64,000 bases of DNA from assembly GCF_036784765.1 (NCBI RefSeq), contig NZ_CP136651.1, positions 992,001-1,056,000 on the forward strand, read 5' to 3'. This document shows positions 34,714 to 46,969 of this stretch, piece by piece. Origin of the DNA: Novosphingobium sp. ZN18A2 (lineage in GTDB: Bacteria; Pseudomonadota; Alphaproteobacteria; Sphingomonadales; Sphingomonadaceae). A model generated the notes under the pieces. That model had not been told where the DNA came from, did not search any database, and was given only the letters and a program-made list of their open reading frames with translations. Positions within the stretch are counted from its first letter, which is position 1, and every line of letters starts with the position of its first letter. A program made the translations under genes and the position numbers.

Positions 34714-36233
34714 CACCGGCCCGTTTCGTAGCTCGACATGATGTCATGGCGCAGCGCGGCGCCGCTGTCCGGGCGTGAATAGAACATGTGCCCGCCGGGA
34801 TAGACGTGAAGGTGGATGCGGTTCTGCACACCGAAGCTGGGCATCTGCGCAACGATCAGCCGCGAACCGAAATAAGGGCAGGAAAGGTCGTTCCAGCCGT
34901 GGACGATATTCACGACCATCTTCGGATCGGTGGCGATCGCCTTGCGCAGGTCCGTTACCGGCTTGTCGGTATCGTCGCGCTTCCAGTCCTGGTTCACCTT
35001 GTAGGACAGCGCGTTATAGCGCGCATCCACGTCCCAGCCGACCTGTCGGGTGATGAAATCGACCATCGCGGATGTCGTCGGCGCGATGATCGACGTCAGC
35101 ATCGGGTCGTTGTACTTGGGCCACGCGCTGCCCGGAAAGGGATCGAACGCGGTTACGTTGGAATCGTAGACCGAACCGATCAGCCCCTGGCTGCGGCGGA
35201 TCTGGCGCAGGTACGTCTCGATATCGACGCGTCCGTTCAGCTGACGGACCAGTGCCGGATCGAGCCCGGTAAGATCGGCGACTTTCGCGGACAGCCGATC
35301 GGTCGCGGCCTTGTCTTGCGGGCCGGCCAGGAAATCCTCGACGAACCGGGTGCGGGCGTAATCCTCCACCGGCTTCATCGTCGCATCGTTCAATGGCTTG
35401 CCTTCACGCTCGAAATGGCCTGCCGCCATCGCCGGAAGGTTGATCATCCAGCGCAGCGGAGACAGCGCATCGTCCTCGCCGATCGCGGGCGGGTCCAGAT
35501 AGGGGGAAACCATCGTGATGCCCGAAACGCCCACGCCCATCTGCGTTTGCAGGTAATAGGCCAGCCGCGGCACGCGATATCCGCCATAGCTTTCGCCCAC
35601 CAGGTACTTGCGGCTGGTCAGCCGGTCGTTGCGCAGCAGCCAGTCATAGACCACGCGGCTGAGGTAATGGATGTCGGAATCGGCGGTGAAGAAGTCCTTC
35701 TTCGATTTCTCCGCATCCTCGCGGCTGCGCGAAAAGCCGGTCCCGATGGGATCGATGAACACAAGGTCCGTGAAGTCGAGCCACGAATTGGCATTGTCGT
35801 GCAGAACGGCCGGATCGGACGGCGCGTCGCCCTTGTCGCCAAAGGCCACGCGCTTCGGGCCGATTGCGCCGAGGTTGAGATAGACGGACGATGCACCGGG
35901 GCCGCCGTTGAACGCGAACGTAACCGGCCGGTTCGCCGGTGCGCCCGGCACGGTGTAGGCGGTATAGACGACTTCGCCGATCGTCTGCCCCTTGTCGTCC
36001 TTTACCGGGATAGAGCCGACAGTGGCGAGATAGTTGACGCTGTGCCCGCCGATTACCGCCGATTGCCTGATCGACTTGGCGGCGGGAAACGGCTTGAAGT
36101 TCTTGGAAAAATCGGTGGGAGAAGCGTCCTTGGCATCGGCTGCCTTGTCGCTTCCCGCCTTGTCGGCGGCATGGGAAACAGTGCTGGTCGCGCCCATCGC
36201 GAGCGCGATGCAGGCCAATTTGAGAAATCGCAT
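34713..36233 (-). CDS. S10 family serine carboxypeptidase-like protein
   Basis: A 506-residue exported peptidase with a signal peptide (cleavage near SHA-AD). The oxyanion region FNGGPGASSVY (108-118), nucleophile Ser215 in VGESYGG, the Asp in VHGWNDLSCPYFG and the His in VYPGGHMFY complete the S10 triad. Start ATG 36233 gives a good signal peptide; the frame continues 12 codons upstream without a better start. It probably trims C-terminal residues of peptides in the periplasm. The lipoprotein follows with overlapping start. Confidence 0.92.
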   Translation of the reverse strand: MRFLKLACIALAMGATSTVSHAADKAGSDKAADAKDASPTDFSKNFKPFPAAKSIRQSAVIGGHSVNYLATVGSIPVKDDKGQTIGEVVYTAYTVPGAPANRPVTFAFNGGPGASSVYLNLGAIGPKRVAFGDKGDAPSDPAVLHDNANSWLDFTDLVFIDPIGTGFSRSREDAEKSKKDFFTADSDIHYLSRVVYDWLLRNDRLTSRKYLVGESYGGYRVPRLAYYLQTQMGVGVSGITMVSPYLDPPAIGEDDALSPLRWMINLPAMAAGHFEREGKPLNDATMKPVEDYARTRFVEDFLAGPQDKAATDRLSAKVADLTGLDPALVRQLNGRVDIETYLRQIRRSQGLIGSVYDSNVTAFDPFPGSAWPKYNDPMLTSIIAPTTSAMVDFITRQVGWDVDARYNALSYKVNQDWKRDDTDKPVTDLRKAIATDPKMVVNIVHGWNDLSCPYFGSRLIVAQMPSFGVQNRIHLHVYPGGHMFYSRPDSGAALRHDIMSSYETGR

Positions 36234-36335
36234 GAAATTCGCCCCTTCGGCTGGCGCCCGGCACGCCATCGGCCGCGCACCCTAACGCCCGGATGGAAGG
36301 GCGCAAGGGGGAGTGGTTGCGATTGAACCTACTTT

Positions 36336-36354
36336 CCCCACTTCCGCTGTGTCT
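36336..36354. repeat. 19-bp direct repeat, left copy (uvrB 3' end)
   Basis: CCCCACTTCCGCTGTGTCT, identical to 37099-37117 inside the last codons of uvrB. It ends exactly at the higA stop codon. The pair encloses higBA, 763 bases from start to start. Confidence 0.9.
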
Positions 36355-36683
36355 CAGGCTGCGCGCGGCACAATGCGGTCAAGGTCGCCGTTCAGCGCGC
36401 GCTTGGCGGCGCGCAATTCATGATCGTCCTGCAGGCCGAGGAAGAAGCCTTCCGACATTCGGAAATACCGGCCAAGCCGCAAGTCGAGTTCGCCGTCGAC
36501 TGGTGCGGTTCCGTCGATCATCGCCTGAAGGCGCGCCGGTTCGACCGCGATGGCATTCGCCAGTGCGGTGCAGTCCAGCCCAAGCGGCTCCATGAATTCC
36601 GAAACCAGCAGATCGCCCGCGTGCGGGTTGTCGAGCCATTCGGAATCAGTGGTAGTCGACGATTTCGACGTCATGCGCTCCAT
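36354..36683 (-). CDS. higA: HigA-type antitoxin
   Basis: A 109-residue XRE-family antitoxin that would neutralise HigB and repress the operon. The HigA pattern is clear: NPHAGDLLVSEFMEPLGL, a helix-turn-helix TALANAIAVEPARLQAMIDG, and DLRLGRYFRMSEGFFLGLQDDHEL. The start at 36683 overlaps the end of higB by 38 bases; a second in-frame ATG (36674) also overlaps. Toxin-first order is usual for higBA. The stop codon touches the left copy of the 19-bp repeat. Confidence 0.88.
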   Translation of the reverse strand: MERMTSKSSTTTDSEWLDNPHAGDLLVSEFMEPLGLDCTALANAIAVEPARLQAMIDGTAPVDGELDLRLGRYFRMSEGFFLGLQDDHELRAAKRALNGDLDRIVPRAA

Positions 36684-36924
36684 CCTTCCAGACGAAACAT
36701 ATACGCCATTGCATCGTAATTGAAATGGAGTGCTGACCTGCGCGATCCCCGGACAGGGCGTGAAGCCGGTTGCCGGGTGGATTGGTGAGTTCGCCGACGG
36801 CCTTGACGCGATTGAGCAAGGACAGCTTCGCCAAGGCGCGTTGCTGGATATCGTCTGGCAGCTTTCGGCTGCGCTTGCCGTTCCAGATGCGTTCTGTTTC
36901 GCGGTTGGCGAAAGAGTGAATCAT
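36646..36924 (-). CDS. higB: HigB-type mRNA interferase toxin
   Basis: A 92-residue RelE/HigB-superfamily toxin that cuts mRNA on the ribosome. It opens MIHSFANRETERIWNG like other HigB proteins and has LPDDIQQRALAKLSLLNRV, NPPGNRLHALSGDR and the C-terminal WRICFVWKDGAHDVEIVDYH with the Arg, Phe and His typical of the active site. The start is ATG 36924; an ATG 13 codons earlier would add an untypical hydrophobic lead. The AT-rich stretch just upstream (CGATATATGTTC) holds the likely promoter. Confidence 0.9.
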   Translation of the reverse strand: MIHSFANRETERIWNGKRSRKLPDDIQQRALAKLSLLNRVKAVGELTNPPGNRLHALSGDRAGQHSISITMQWRICFVWKDGAHDVEIVDYH

Positions 36925-37091
36925 TCCAAGAACATATATCGCTGCAAACGGGCAAGCCAACATGAAGCCGGGCCGTTTCCACCCATTTGTCTCTCGCCGT
37001 ATCAGGGCAATTTTGTGAAATAGTGATCTTTGTAGTGAAATCGATTGGCGGTTTTAGAAGGCTTCAAATCTCTAATTCTAGTCGAACGCGG

Positions 37092-39278
<2,187 letters not shown>

Positions 39279-39336
39279 GGCGCACGATATGGACGTTCCC
39301 TGTGCGTTCCGCAATGCGCTTGGGATCGCCGGGGCG

Positions 39337-41544
39337 TTATTGGCCGGGGCTATAGCGCCGCTCGACGTGGCCCTTCAGGTCTTCGGGCCAGAAATAGACC
39401 GGGCGCAGATTGCCGTCGGCATAAAGCTGCGCCTCGTCGCGGAAATGGGGAGAGGCGGGATCGCCGCTTTCGCCGCCCGCCGTTACCGCCCATGCGCGGA
39501 CCTTAGGCCCGAACTCCACCACCGCGACAAAGCTGTTGCCGCTGTTGCCGTAATACTTCTTCGTGTCCGGATAGAGCTTCGGGCCGAATGAGGCGAGCGA
39601 GCCCCAGACGGCGGAGGTGAACGGCACCGGAATGCTGGGTTTCGCATCGTCGAAATGCGGCACGATGCTGTCATCCAGCCGCTGGAACCGGTTCACGTCT
39701 CCCCACGCGACGCGCCATGTGCCGAAATCGCGTTCCAGTTGCGCAACCGCCTTGTCGAGCGCGTCGATGCGCTGTTCGGGCGTCGTGTGCGCGGCAAGGT
39801 ACATCGCCAGCCGCATATGCGCGGCCTGTGCCTTGTCCCCCAATTGATCGCCCAGCGTATCGCCCCAGAACACCGCCAGCGTGGTGGCCTGCGAACCATA
39901 GCCCCAGCGTTCGTCCCAGCGGCGCAGCAGGCGGGCGGGCTCGGCCAGCCGCGCCTTGCGCGCGTCGCTTTCGGGCATGGCATCGAAATCGGCCAGCAGC
40001 TTGGGCACCAGAACGGCAAAGGCGGGCAGGTGGCTGTCGAACGCCGCGCCGATCAGCTTCGCGGCGGTGAAATCGTGCCTGCCTTTCAACACCTCGTCGG
40101 CATGGACGCCGCGGAAGTTGGGACCAGCCTGGTCCATGTAGCGCGGATAATCCTTCGCTTTCGGGCTGTCCGGGCCGGCCGCATCCCACGGCCAGTCGTT
40201 GGTGTTGTGGACCCAGCCGATTCCCGGATTCTCGACCGAGGGCAGGGTGGAAAGGGCGTGCAATCCCTTCCAGTCGGTTGCCGGATTCGCCCCGTCGACC
40301 GGCTCGCGATAGTCGAAACGGTCATCGCGCACCGGCACGAACTGCGGGTGGAGATAGGCGATCTCTCCCTTCGCGTCGGCAAAGATCGTGTCGTTGGACG
40401 AATTGGCCTTGCGGTCCGCGATCTTGAGGTAGCTGGCAAGGTCCGTTGCGGTGGTGCGCAGCCAGCTCTGCTCCAGCGCGGGGATCGGTTTCCACATCAG
40501 CGCTTCGGCAATCCACTTGCCGCCCGTTTCGGCCACGATCGGGCCGTGATGCGTGCGATAGGTGGTGAAGCGCCGGTGGCCCATCGTGCCGTCTGCCTTG
40601 CGAAAGGCGATCTCCACGTCGCTGCTGGAAACGGGCCGCAGCCTGTCTCCATAGCGGTAGAACAGCTTGCCGCCCTTGCGCACGATCGTTTCCGCGAACT
40701 GGTCGACATTGTCGACGCCGGAGGATGTGTGCATCCAGCCGATCTTCGGGTTGAACCCCTGATAGATGAAGAACTGCCCCCACGTGGACGCGCCATAGGC
40801 GTTGAGCCCCGCGTCGCTTGTCATCTGCAGTTCGGACCGGAAATAGAAGCTGGTGTGCGGGTTGATCAGCAGCAGGGCATGGCCGTCCGCCGTGTTCGCG
40901 GGCGCTATGGCGATGCCGTTCGATCCGCCCGGTTCCTTGCGCAGCGCGCCGGTTTCCAGCGCGGTCGGCGGAATCTGGCGGTGTTCGTAGAAGCCTTGCA
41001 GCTGCGTCAGCGAAATCCGCTCTATATCGCCGCCGATGCTGCCTTCGGTGAAGGACAGCGCCATCCACGGCTCGAAGCGGGTCAGTACCCTGGGGTGCAC
41101 GTCGGGGTGGGTTGCAAGGTAATAGTTCAGCCCGTCCGCCCAGGCGTCCATCAGCTTGCGCAGCCAGGCGGGGCTTTGCCGGTATTGCGCCTTCAGCGTG
41201 GCCGGATCGACATAGAGCCGCTGGCGCAGGTCTTGCCAGATCGCGCTTTCGCCGTCGGCTTCTGCCTTGCGGCCGAGCGCGGTGAGATAGTTCGCCTCGA
41301 TCCGGCCGAAATCGTCTTCCGCCTGCGCGTAGATCGCCCCGAATACCGCGTCCGCATCGCTCTTGCCGTGGACATGGGCGATGCCCCAGTCGTCGCGCGT
41401 GATCGTGACGCGCGCCGCCTCGGCCTGCCAGCGCGCCCGGTCGGCGGATGTGGCGGAACCGGGGGCGGCGTGCGCAGCGGCGGCGGGAAGCAGGAATGCG
41501 CCTGCAAGCGTGACGGCGCGCAGGCCGGACAGCATCGTTACCAT
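39337..41544 (-). CDS. penicillin acylase family (Ntn hydrolase) protein
   Basis: A 735-residue exported enzyme of the S45 penicillin/acyl-homoserine-lactone acylase family, made as a precursor that cuts itself. Signal peptide to about AHA-AP; an alpha-subunit region with [24 protein letters not shown]; then [13 protein letters not shown], where Ser208 would be the new N-terminal nucleophile of the beta subunit. Later blocks such as [12 protein letters not shown] and [18 protein letters not shown] are typical. The substrate could be a beta-lactam side chain, an N-acyl-homoserine lactone or another amide; sequence alone does not decide. Confidence 0.9.
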   Translation of the reverse strand: MVTMLSGLRAVTLAGAFLLPAAAAHAAPGSATSADRARWQAEAARVTITRDDWGIAHVHGKSDADAVFGAIYAQAEDDFGRIEANYLTALGRKAEADGESAIWQDLRQRLYVDPATLKAQYRQSPAWLRKLMDAWADGLNYYLATHPDVHPRVLTRFEPWMALSFTEGSIGGDIERISLTQLQGFYEHRQIPPTALETGALRKEPGGSNGIAIAPANTADGHALLLINPHTSFYFRSELQMTSDAGLNAYGASTWGQFFIYQGFNPKIGWMHTSSGVDNVDQFAETIVRKGGKLFYRYGDRLRPVSSSDVEIAFRKADGTMGHRRFTTYRTHHGPIVAETGGKWIAEALMWKPIPALEQSWLRTTATDLASYLKIADRKANSSNDTIFADAKGEIAYLHPQFVPVRDDRFDYREPVDGANPATDWKGLHALSTLPSVENPGIGWVHNTNDWPWDAAGPDSPKAKDYPRYMDQAGPNFRGVHADEVLKGRHDFTAAKLIGAAFDSHLPAFAVLVPKLLADFDAMPESDARKARLAEPARLLRRWDERWGYGSQATTLAVFWGDTLGDQLGDKAQAAHMRLAMYLAAHTTPEQRIDALDKAVAQLERDFGTWRVAWGDVNRFQRLDDSIVPHFDDAKPSIPVPFTSAVWGSLASFGPKLYPDTKKYYGNSGNSFVAVVEFGPKVRAWAVTAGGESGDPASPHFRDEAQLYADGNLRPVYFWPEDLKGHVERRYSPGQ

Positions 41545-41700
41545 GCGGCCACGCTATCGGCACCGCCGCGCCCCGGCAAGCGCGCACCGTCCGAAATGGA
41601 TTTACGCTGGACTTGGCCGTGGGAAGCAAGGCAATCGACCGCGAAAGGCCGGAAAAGGCCGCCGCGAAGCAAGAGGATGCGATAGGAAGGGATGCCCGAA

Positions 41701-43278
41701 ATGAACCACGAACGCCCGATCACTCCGTTCGAAGGGATGGACATCCGGTCATTGATCGACATGCAGGCGCGCCGCCGCGCCGATCATCCCTTCCTGGTGT
41801 GGGAGCCGTTCGAGGGAGAGGGGCAGAGCTGGACTTACGCGCAGTTCGCCCGAACCGTGCGCCGCTTCGCCGCCGGGCTGCAAGCGCGCGGGGCGAAACC
41901 GGCGGACCGGGTGATCGTCCACCTCGACAATTGCGCGGAATCGGTGATCGCGTGGCTGGGCTGCGCCTATGCCGGCGTCGTGCCGGTGACGACGAACGCC
42001 CGCGCGGTGAAGGACGAGCTTGCCTATTTCGCGCAGCATTCGGGCGCGGTCGGCGCGATCACCCAGCCGCGCTTCGCATCGCTGGTGAAGGATGCCGCGC
42101 CGCACCTCGGCTGGATCGCGGTGACGGAAACGGACAACGGCGCGCCGCCGCAATGCGACGTTTCCGCCTTTGAACCGTTCGCGGCGATAGACGGCGACCC
42201 GGCCACGCTGGCGGAGCGGCCGCACGATCCCTGGGCGCCGTTCGGCATCCAGTACACCTCGGGCACGACCGCACGGCCCAAGGCGGTGTTGTGGACTCAC
42301 GCCAACGCGCTGTGGGGCGCGCGCTCCTGCGCGACGAACGAAGACCTTCGCGCAGATGACGTCCACCTTGTCCACCTGCCGCTGTTCCACACCAATGCGC
42401 AGTCCTATTCGGTGCTGGCATCGCTGTGGGCCGGGGGCACGGCGGTTCTCATGCCGCGTTTCTCGGCATCGCGGTTCTGGCCGGTTTCGCTGAAGCACGG
42501 GGCCACCTGGACATCGGTGGTGCCGTTCTGCGTCAAGGCGCTGATGGACCGGCCCGTGCCCGAAAATCATTCATACCGCCTTTGGGGCAACGCGATCTGC
42601 TCGCCCCCGACCGATGCGCATTTCGGCATCCCGACGATCGGCTGGTGGGGCATGACCGAAACGATCACGCATGGCACCGTCGGCATCGCCCATCACGACA
42701 ATGCGCCGATGTCGATGGGCAGGCCCGCACCGGGATACGAGATCCACGTGCGCGACGATGACGGCAATCCTGTCGGCCCCGGCGAAGTGGGCAACCTGCT
42801 GGTGCGCGGCGTGCGCGGGGTTTCGCTGTTCCTCGAATACGCGAACAATCCCGAAGCGAGCGCGGCGGCCTTCACGGCGGACGGGTTGTTCATCACCGGC
42901 GACCGCGTGATGCTGGGGGAAGATGGCTGGTTCTATTTCGCCGACCGGTCGAAGGACATGCTGAAAGTGGGCGGCGAAAACGTCGCGGCCTCTGAAATCG
43001 AACGCGTCGTGATGACGGTGCCGGGAGTAGTCGAAGTGGCGGTGGTCGCCATGCGCCACGCCATGCTTGACGAGGTGCCCGCGGCTTTCGTGATCCCCCA
43101 GTCCGGGCACGCGGACGGGCTGGAGCAACGGATCGTGGAAGCCTGCGCGGCAAACCTTGCCTCGTTCAAGCTGCCGCAGCTTGTCCGCCTGGTCGAAAGC
43201 CTGCCCCGCTCGACGCTGGAAAAGGTTGCAAAGGCCGAACTGCGCGCCATGCTTGATGCAGAGGCCCAGGCGACCTGA
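41701..43278 (+). CDS. AMP-dependent acyl-CoA synthetase/ligase
   Basis: A 525-residue ANL-superfamily enzyme. The ATP motif is YTSGTTARPKAVLWTH, the A5-like motif GWWGMTETITHG, the adenylate Asp in LFITGDRVMLGEDGWFYFADRSKDMLKVGGENV and the C-terminal Lys in STLEKVAKAEL. It resembles crotonobetaine/long-chain-fatty-acid CoA ligases; the acid is unknown. ATG 41701 is preferred over 41692: the AGGAAGG at 41684-41690 is 10 bases from the former and only 1 from the latter. Confidence 0.9.
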   Translation: MNHERPITPFEGMDIRSLIDMQARRRADHPFLVWEPFEGEGQSWTYAQFARTVRRFAAGLQARGAKPADRVIVHLDNCAESVIAWLGCAYAGVVPVTTNARAVKDELAYFAQHSGAVGAITQPRFASLVKDAAPHLGWIAVTETDNGAPPQCDVSAFEPFAAIDGDPATLAERPHDPWAPFGIQYTSGTTARPKAVLWTHANALWGARSCATNEDLRADDVHLVHLPLFHTNAQSYSVLASLWAGGTAVLMPRFSASRFWPVSLKHGATWTSVVPFCVKALMDRPVPENHSYRLWGNAICSPPTDAHFGIPTIGWWGMTETITHGTVGIAHHDNAPMSMGRPAPGYEIHVRDDDGNPVGPGEVGNLLVRGVRGVSLFLEYANNPEASAAAFTADGLFITGDRVMLGEDGWFYFADRSKDMLKVGGENVAASEIERVVMTVPGVVEVAVVAMRHAMLDEVPAAFVIPQSGHADGLEQRIVEACAANLASFKLPQLVRLVESLPRSTLEKVAKAELRAMLDAEAQAT

Positions 43279-43365
43279 CGGGATCGATCCCGCCGGTCGG
43301 CGGTTGGGTGGATCGGTAACGCATCCCGCAAGCGGGGTGTCCAGGCAATTGGAAAGGCCGGCGTA

Positions 43366-44313
43366 ATGGCGAATATCTTCAAGACGGCGCTGGGCGGTAT
43401 CGGCGCGGCAGTGGCGGCATCTGCGGGGCTTGCCGCCTTTACCGCGTGGAACCGTTCGCGCGCGGAACAGATGGTGCCGCCCGATGGCCGGTTTGCCGAT
43501 GTGGAGGGCGCGCGGCTGCACTACGTGGACATGGGCGAAGGCGCGCCGATCGTCATGGTCCACGGGCTGGGCGGTCAGTTGCGCAACTTCACCTATGCGC
43601 TGGCAGACCGGCTTGCGCCGCATCACCGGCTGATCATCGTCGACCGGCCGGGATCGGGCTATTCCACGTTCACCGGGGATGGCGATCACGGCCTCGCCGC
43701 GCAGGCGGCAACGATTGCCGGGCTGATCCGCAAGCTCGATCTGGGGCGTCCGCTGGTGGTCGGCCACTCGCTGGGCGGCGCGATTGCACTGGCCATGGCG
43801 CTCGATCATCCCGGCGATGTCGGCGGGCTTGCCTTGCTCGCGCCGCTGACCCAGCCGATGGATACCGTGCCCGACGTGTTCAGGGCGCTGGAACTGACCT
43901 CCCCGCTTGCCCGCACCGCGCTGGCATGGACGCTGGCCGCGCCGCTCGGCAAGCTCCAGGCCGATGCCTCCACCGCAGAGATATTCGCGCCCGAACCCGT
44001 TCCCGCCGATTTCGAGACGCGGGCAGGTGCGGCGCTTACGCTGCGGCCCGAAGCCTTCGTCGCCGCCTGCGCGGACGTGGAAGCCGCGCGGGACGAGATG
44101 GAAGGGATCGCGGCGCGCTATGGCGAGCTGAACATGCCCGTGGGCATCATGTTCGCCACCGGCGATCGCCTGCTCCCCTGGCAAGACCACGGCCAGACAA
44201 CCGCCGCTGCGATCAAGGGCGCGGACCTGAAGACGATAGAAGGCGGGCACATGTTTCCGCTGATGCAACCAGCAGTCACCGCCGACTGGATACTGGAACG
44301 CGCCCGAGTGTGA
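43366..44313 (+). CDS. alpha/beta hydrolase (lipase/esterase-like)
   Basis: A 315-residue hydrolase with an N-terminal hydrophobic segment (IGAAVAASAGLAAFTAW, membrane anchor or uncleaved signal). The HG motif is VMVHGLGGQLRNF, RPGSGYS follows, the nucleophile elbow is GHSLGG, the acid lies in ATGDRLLPW and the His in EGGHMFPLMQP. It follows the acyl-CoA synthetase by 87 bases in the same direction. Confidence 0.9.
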   Translation: MANIFKTALGGIGAAVAASAGLAAFTAWNRSRAEQMVPPDGRFADVEGARLHYVDMGEGAPIVMVHGLGGQLRNFTYALADRLAPHHRLIIVDRPGSGYSTFTGDGDHGLAAQAATIAGLIRKLDLGRPLVVGHSLGGAIALAMALDHPGDVGGLALLAPLTQPMDTVPDVFRALELTSPLARTALAWTLAAPLGKLQADASTAEIFAPEPVPADFETRAGAALTLRPEAFVAACADVEAARDEMEGIAARYGELNMPVGIMFATGDRLLPWQDHGQTTAAAIKGADLKTIEGGHMFPLMQPAVTADWILERARV

Positions 44314-44390
44314 CGCGCCTGACCGGAGGTCTATCGGCACCTTCGCGGCCCGGCGCATTCATGATGCGCGTGCACCGTCGCTTTTGAAGG

Positions 44391-44481
44391 TGGCGGAGAC
44401 GGAGGGATTCGAACCCTCGGTACCCTGATAGAGTACGGTTCCTTAGCAGGGAACTGGTTTCAGCCACTCACCCACGTCTCC
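44391..44481 (-). tRNA. tRNA-Ser (GCT)
   Basis: On the minus strand the 91 bases fold as a class II tRNA: acceptor GGAGACG/CGTCTCC with discriminator G and an encoded CCA (44391-44393), D-arm GAGTGGCTGAAA, anticodon loop CTGCTAA (anticodon GCT, reads AGC/AGU serine codons), a long variable arm and the T-loop GGTTCGAATCC. It is the only tRNA in the window and shows no sign of being an integration site. Confidence 0.97.
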
Positions 44482-44766
44482 GAGCCCTTGGCCGGGAGCG
44501 CGCGCTATAGCGGCGCTGTGTGGCGGGGACAAGAGGGTGGCTGATCCGATGGCGCGGCGATTGTCGAAATTGTCGCGCGGGGCTGAAAAACCTCTGGATT
44601 CGGGGCGGATTTCGCAAATTCGGGGCGGCTGATCGCAATTTCGACTCGGCTCATCGCCCATTCATTGTGGTGGCGACACGGTTGGATTCTGCTGCAACCG
44701 GACGGATGCGGCGCGCGGCGCGGGATCTTCGCCGCCACCATCCGGGAGACGAGGGACACGTTTATC

Positions 44767-45633
44767 ATGAGTATTTTTCGCAAGGCCACCGTGCTGATCG
44801 CAGGTATCGCAATGGGCGCCGCCGCACCGGCCCTTGCGCAAGTGCAGACGATCGATCCGAACACCGCGATCGACGGCGATCTGCAGTCGCCCTCCCAGCA
44901 ACCGGCGTCCCAGCAACCGGCGGCCCAACCGGCCGACGCGCAGTTGCCGGCGACGCAGACACCGCCCGCGACCGCCGGGGCGGACTATGCCACGCCGGTT
45001 GGCAGCGAAGCGGGCACCACGCCCGCGCTACCGGCCCAGACTGCCGATGCGACTGCCGCGCCTTCGGTCGATGCGGGCGCTCCGGCTAGCGTCGCATCCG
45101 CAGACGCGCCCGCGCAGCAAGCGGCCAAGGCTGCCGAAGGCGATGGCGGCGCGACCTGGCACGAGGACGACCTGATCGGCGCGGCCGAAGGCGTTTTCGG
45201 CAAGGGCGCAAAGGGCCTTGCCACGATGATCGAGGACATCCTGAAGAAGCAGGGCGAACCCAACGGCTATATCGTCGGACGCGAAGCGGGCGGCGCCTTC
45301 ATCTTCGGCCTGCGTTATGGTTCAGGCACGCTCTATCACAAGATCGAGGGCCAGCGCCCGGTTTACTGGACCGGGCCGTCGATCGGCTTCGATGCCGGGG
45401 CAGAGGCGGGCAGCACCTTCGTTCTGGTCTACAACCTCTACGACACGGAAGACCTCTACAAGCGGTTCCCGGCGGGCGAAGGGCAGGCCTATCTGGTGGG
45501 CGGCTTCAACGCGAGCTACCTGCGCCAGGGCGACGTGGTGTTGATTCCCATCCGCATGGGCGTTGGCCTGCGCCTTGGCGTGAATGCCGGTTACATGAAG
45601 TTTTCACACAAGCAGAAGTGGCTGCCGTTCTGA
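44767..45633 (+). CDS. EipA/DUF1134 envelope protein
   Basis: A 288-residue exported protein: signal peptide ending PALAQ, a long Gln/Pro/Ala-rich low-complexity region (about 30-125, with SQQPASQQPAAQP), then the conserved DUF1134 domain with GYIVGREAGGAFIFGLRYGSG, GPSIGFDAGAEAGS, VYNLYDTEDLYKRFPAGEG and GVGLRLGVNAGYMKFS. The Brucella member (EipA) is a periplasmic protein needed for envelope integrity, so a similar role is likely. Start ATG 44767. The 285 bases upstream hold short direct repeats but no gene. Confidence 0.9.
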   Translation: MSIFRKATVLIAGIAMGAAAPALAQVQTIDPNTAIDGDLQSPSQQPASQQPAAQPADAQLPATQTPPATAGADYATPVGSEAGTTPALPAQTADATAAPSVDAGAPASVASADAPAQQAAKAAEGDGGATWHEDDLIGAAEGVFGKGAKGLATMIEDILKKQGEPNGYIVGREAGGAFIFGLRYGSGTLYHKIEGQRPVYWTGPSIGFDAGAEAGSTFVLVYNLYDTEDLYKRFPAGEGQAYLVGGFNASYLRQGDVVLIPIRMGVGLRLGVNAGYMKFSHKQKWLPF

Positions 45634-45796
45634 GCAACGGGCCGCTTCCGCTCGCCTGAGCCGATCGGGTCGCGCTGATCGCTCACACCGCCACACAGGC
45701 GGAGGCATGACAAAATATTGCCCCGGCGGGGTTGCCCAAGCGCGCCTCCGGCGGCATGGAGCGCGCGTTTCCCCAGCCGAAAGCCGGATACGCGCC

Positions 45797-46969
45797 ATGC
45801 TTGAAAACCTTGAAGCCCAACCCGCCGACGCGCTGCTTGCCCTGATCAAGCTGCACAATGCCGACCCGCGCGCCGACAAGATCGACCTTGGCGTTGGCGT
45901 TTACCGCACCGGACAGGGCGAAACGCCGGTTTTCGGCGCGATCAAGGCGGCAGAGCGCAAGCTGGTCGAAACGCAGGAATCGAAGGCCTACCTCGGCCCC
46001 GAAGGCGACATGGAATACGTCAAGGCGCTGATGCCCTATATCTTCGGCAAGGACGTGGACCTTGACCGGGTCGAGGGCATGCAGACGCCGGGCGGAACCG
46101 GGGGCGTGCGCCTTGCCGCCGATATCGCGAAGCGCGCGGGGGTGAAGCGCGTGTGGCTGGGCACGCCAAGCTGGCCCAACCACGCCCAGATCATTTCCAA
46201 CGTCGGGCTTGAACTCATGCCGTTCGGCCACGTCGCGGCGGATGGCACCGCCGATCTCGATGCGCTGAAGGCCGCGCTGGATCAGGCGGAGCCGACCGAC
46301 GCGATCATGCTGCACGGCTGCTGCCACAACCCCACCGGCGTCGATTACACGCACGAACAGTGGGACGAAGTTGCCGCGCTGCTGGCGGCCAAGGGCATCC
46401 TGCCGATCATCGACCTTGCCTATCAGGGGCTGGGCCACGGCATGGACGAGGACGCATACGGGGTGCGCCGCGTGCTGGTTTCCGTGCCCGAGGCACTGAT
46501 CGCCTATAGCTGCGACAAGAACTTCGGCCTCTATCGTGACCGCGTGGGCGCGTTCTACGTGATGGCGAAGAGCGAAGAGGATCTTGCCGTCGCGATGTCG
46601 AACGGCGCGTCGCTGGCGCGTGCGAACTGGTCGATGCCGCCCGATCACGGCGGCGCGGCGGTGCGCATGGTGCTGGAAGACAAGGCGCTGACCGCCGAAT
46701 GGCTGGATGAACTGGACACGATGCGAGAACGCATTCGCCAGGTGCGCCAGCGGCTGGCCGCGGCGGGCAAGGCGGGGACGATCGACCTTGTGCCTTATGG
46801 CCACCAGAACGGCATGTTCGCGATGATCCCGCTTGGCAAGGAGCAGATCCTTGCCCTGCGCGAAAAGCACGGCATCTACATGGCCGGATCAGGCCGCATC
46901 AACGTGGCGGGCCTGACGACGGGAAACATCGACAAGTTCATCGCCGCGCTGGCGGACGTTGCGGGATAA
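45797..46969 (+). CDS. aromatic/aspartate aminotransferase
   Basis: A 390-residue class I PLP aminotransferase of the AspC/TyrB type: LGVGVYRTGQGETPVF, QTPGGTGGVRLAADI, NPTGVDYTHEQW, the PLP lysine in SCDKNFGLYRDRVG, and the C-terminal Arg in GSGRINVAGL. It makes aspartate or aromatic amino acids from their oxoacids. Start ATG 45797; the upstream frame is open but non-conserved. In the 163 bases before it an imperfect GC-rich stem (45738-45770) might be a leader hairpin. Its TAA stop overlaps by one base the end of the 265-bp foldback element. Confidence 0.92.
   Translation: MLENLEAQPADALLALIKLHNADPRADKIDLGVGVYRTGQGETPVFGAIKAAERKLVETQESKAYLGPEGDMEYVKALMPYIFGKDVDLDRVEGMQTPGGTGGVRLAADIAKRAGVKRVWLGTPSWPNHAQIISNVGLELMPFGHVAADGTADLDALKAALDQAEPTDAIMLHGCCHNPTGVDYTHEQWDEVAALLAAKGILPIIDLAYQGLGHGMDEDAYGVRRVLVSVPEALIAYSCDKNFGLYRDRVGAFYVMAKSEEDLAVAMSNGASLARANWSMPPDHGGAAVRMVLEDKALTAEWLDELDTMRERIRQVRQRLAAAGKAGTIDLVPYGHQNGMFAMIPLGKEQILALREKHGIYMAGSGRINVAGLTTGNIDKFIAALADVAG

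Noticed and set aside
34788..36326. 512-codon open frame on plus, opposite the S10 peptidase
   Set aside because: Antisense shadow of a gene with full catalytic motifs.
39655..41685. 676-codon open frame on plus, opposite the penicillin-acylase-type gene
   Set aside because: Antisense shadow; the minus-strand product has signal peptide and Ntn nucleophile motif.
44391..44481. tRNA-Ser as an integration site for a genomic island
   Set aside because: No repeat of the tRNA 3' end, no integrase and no change in gene character on either side.
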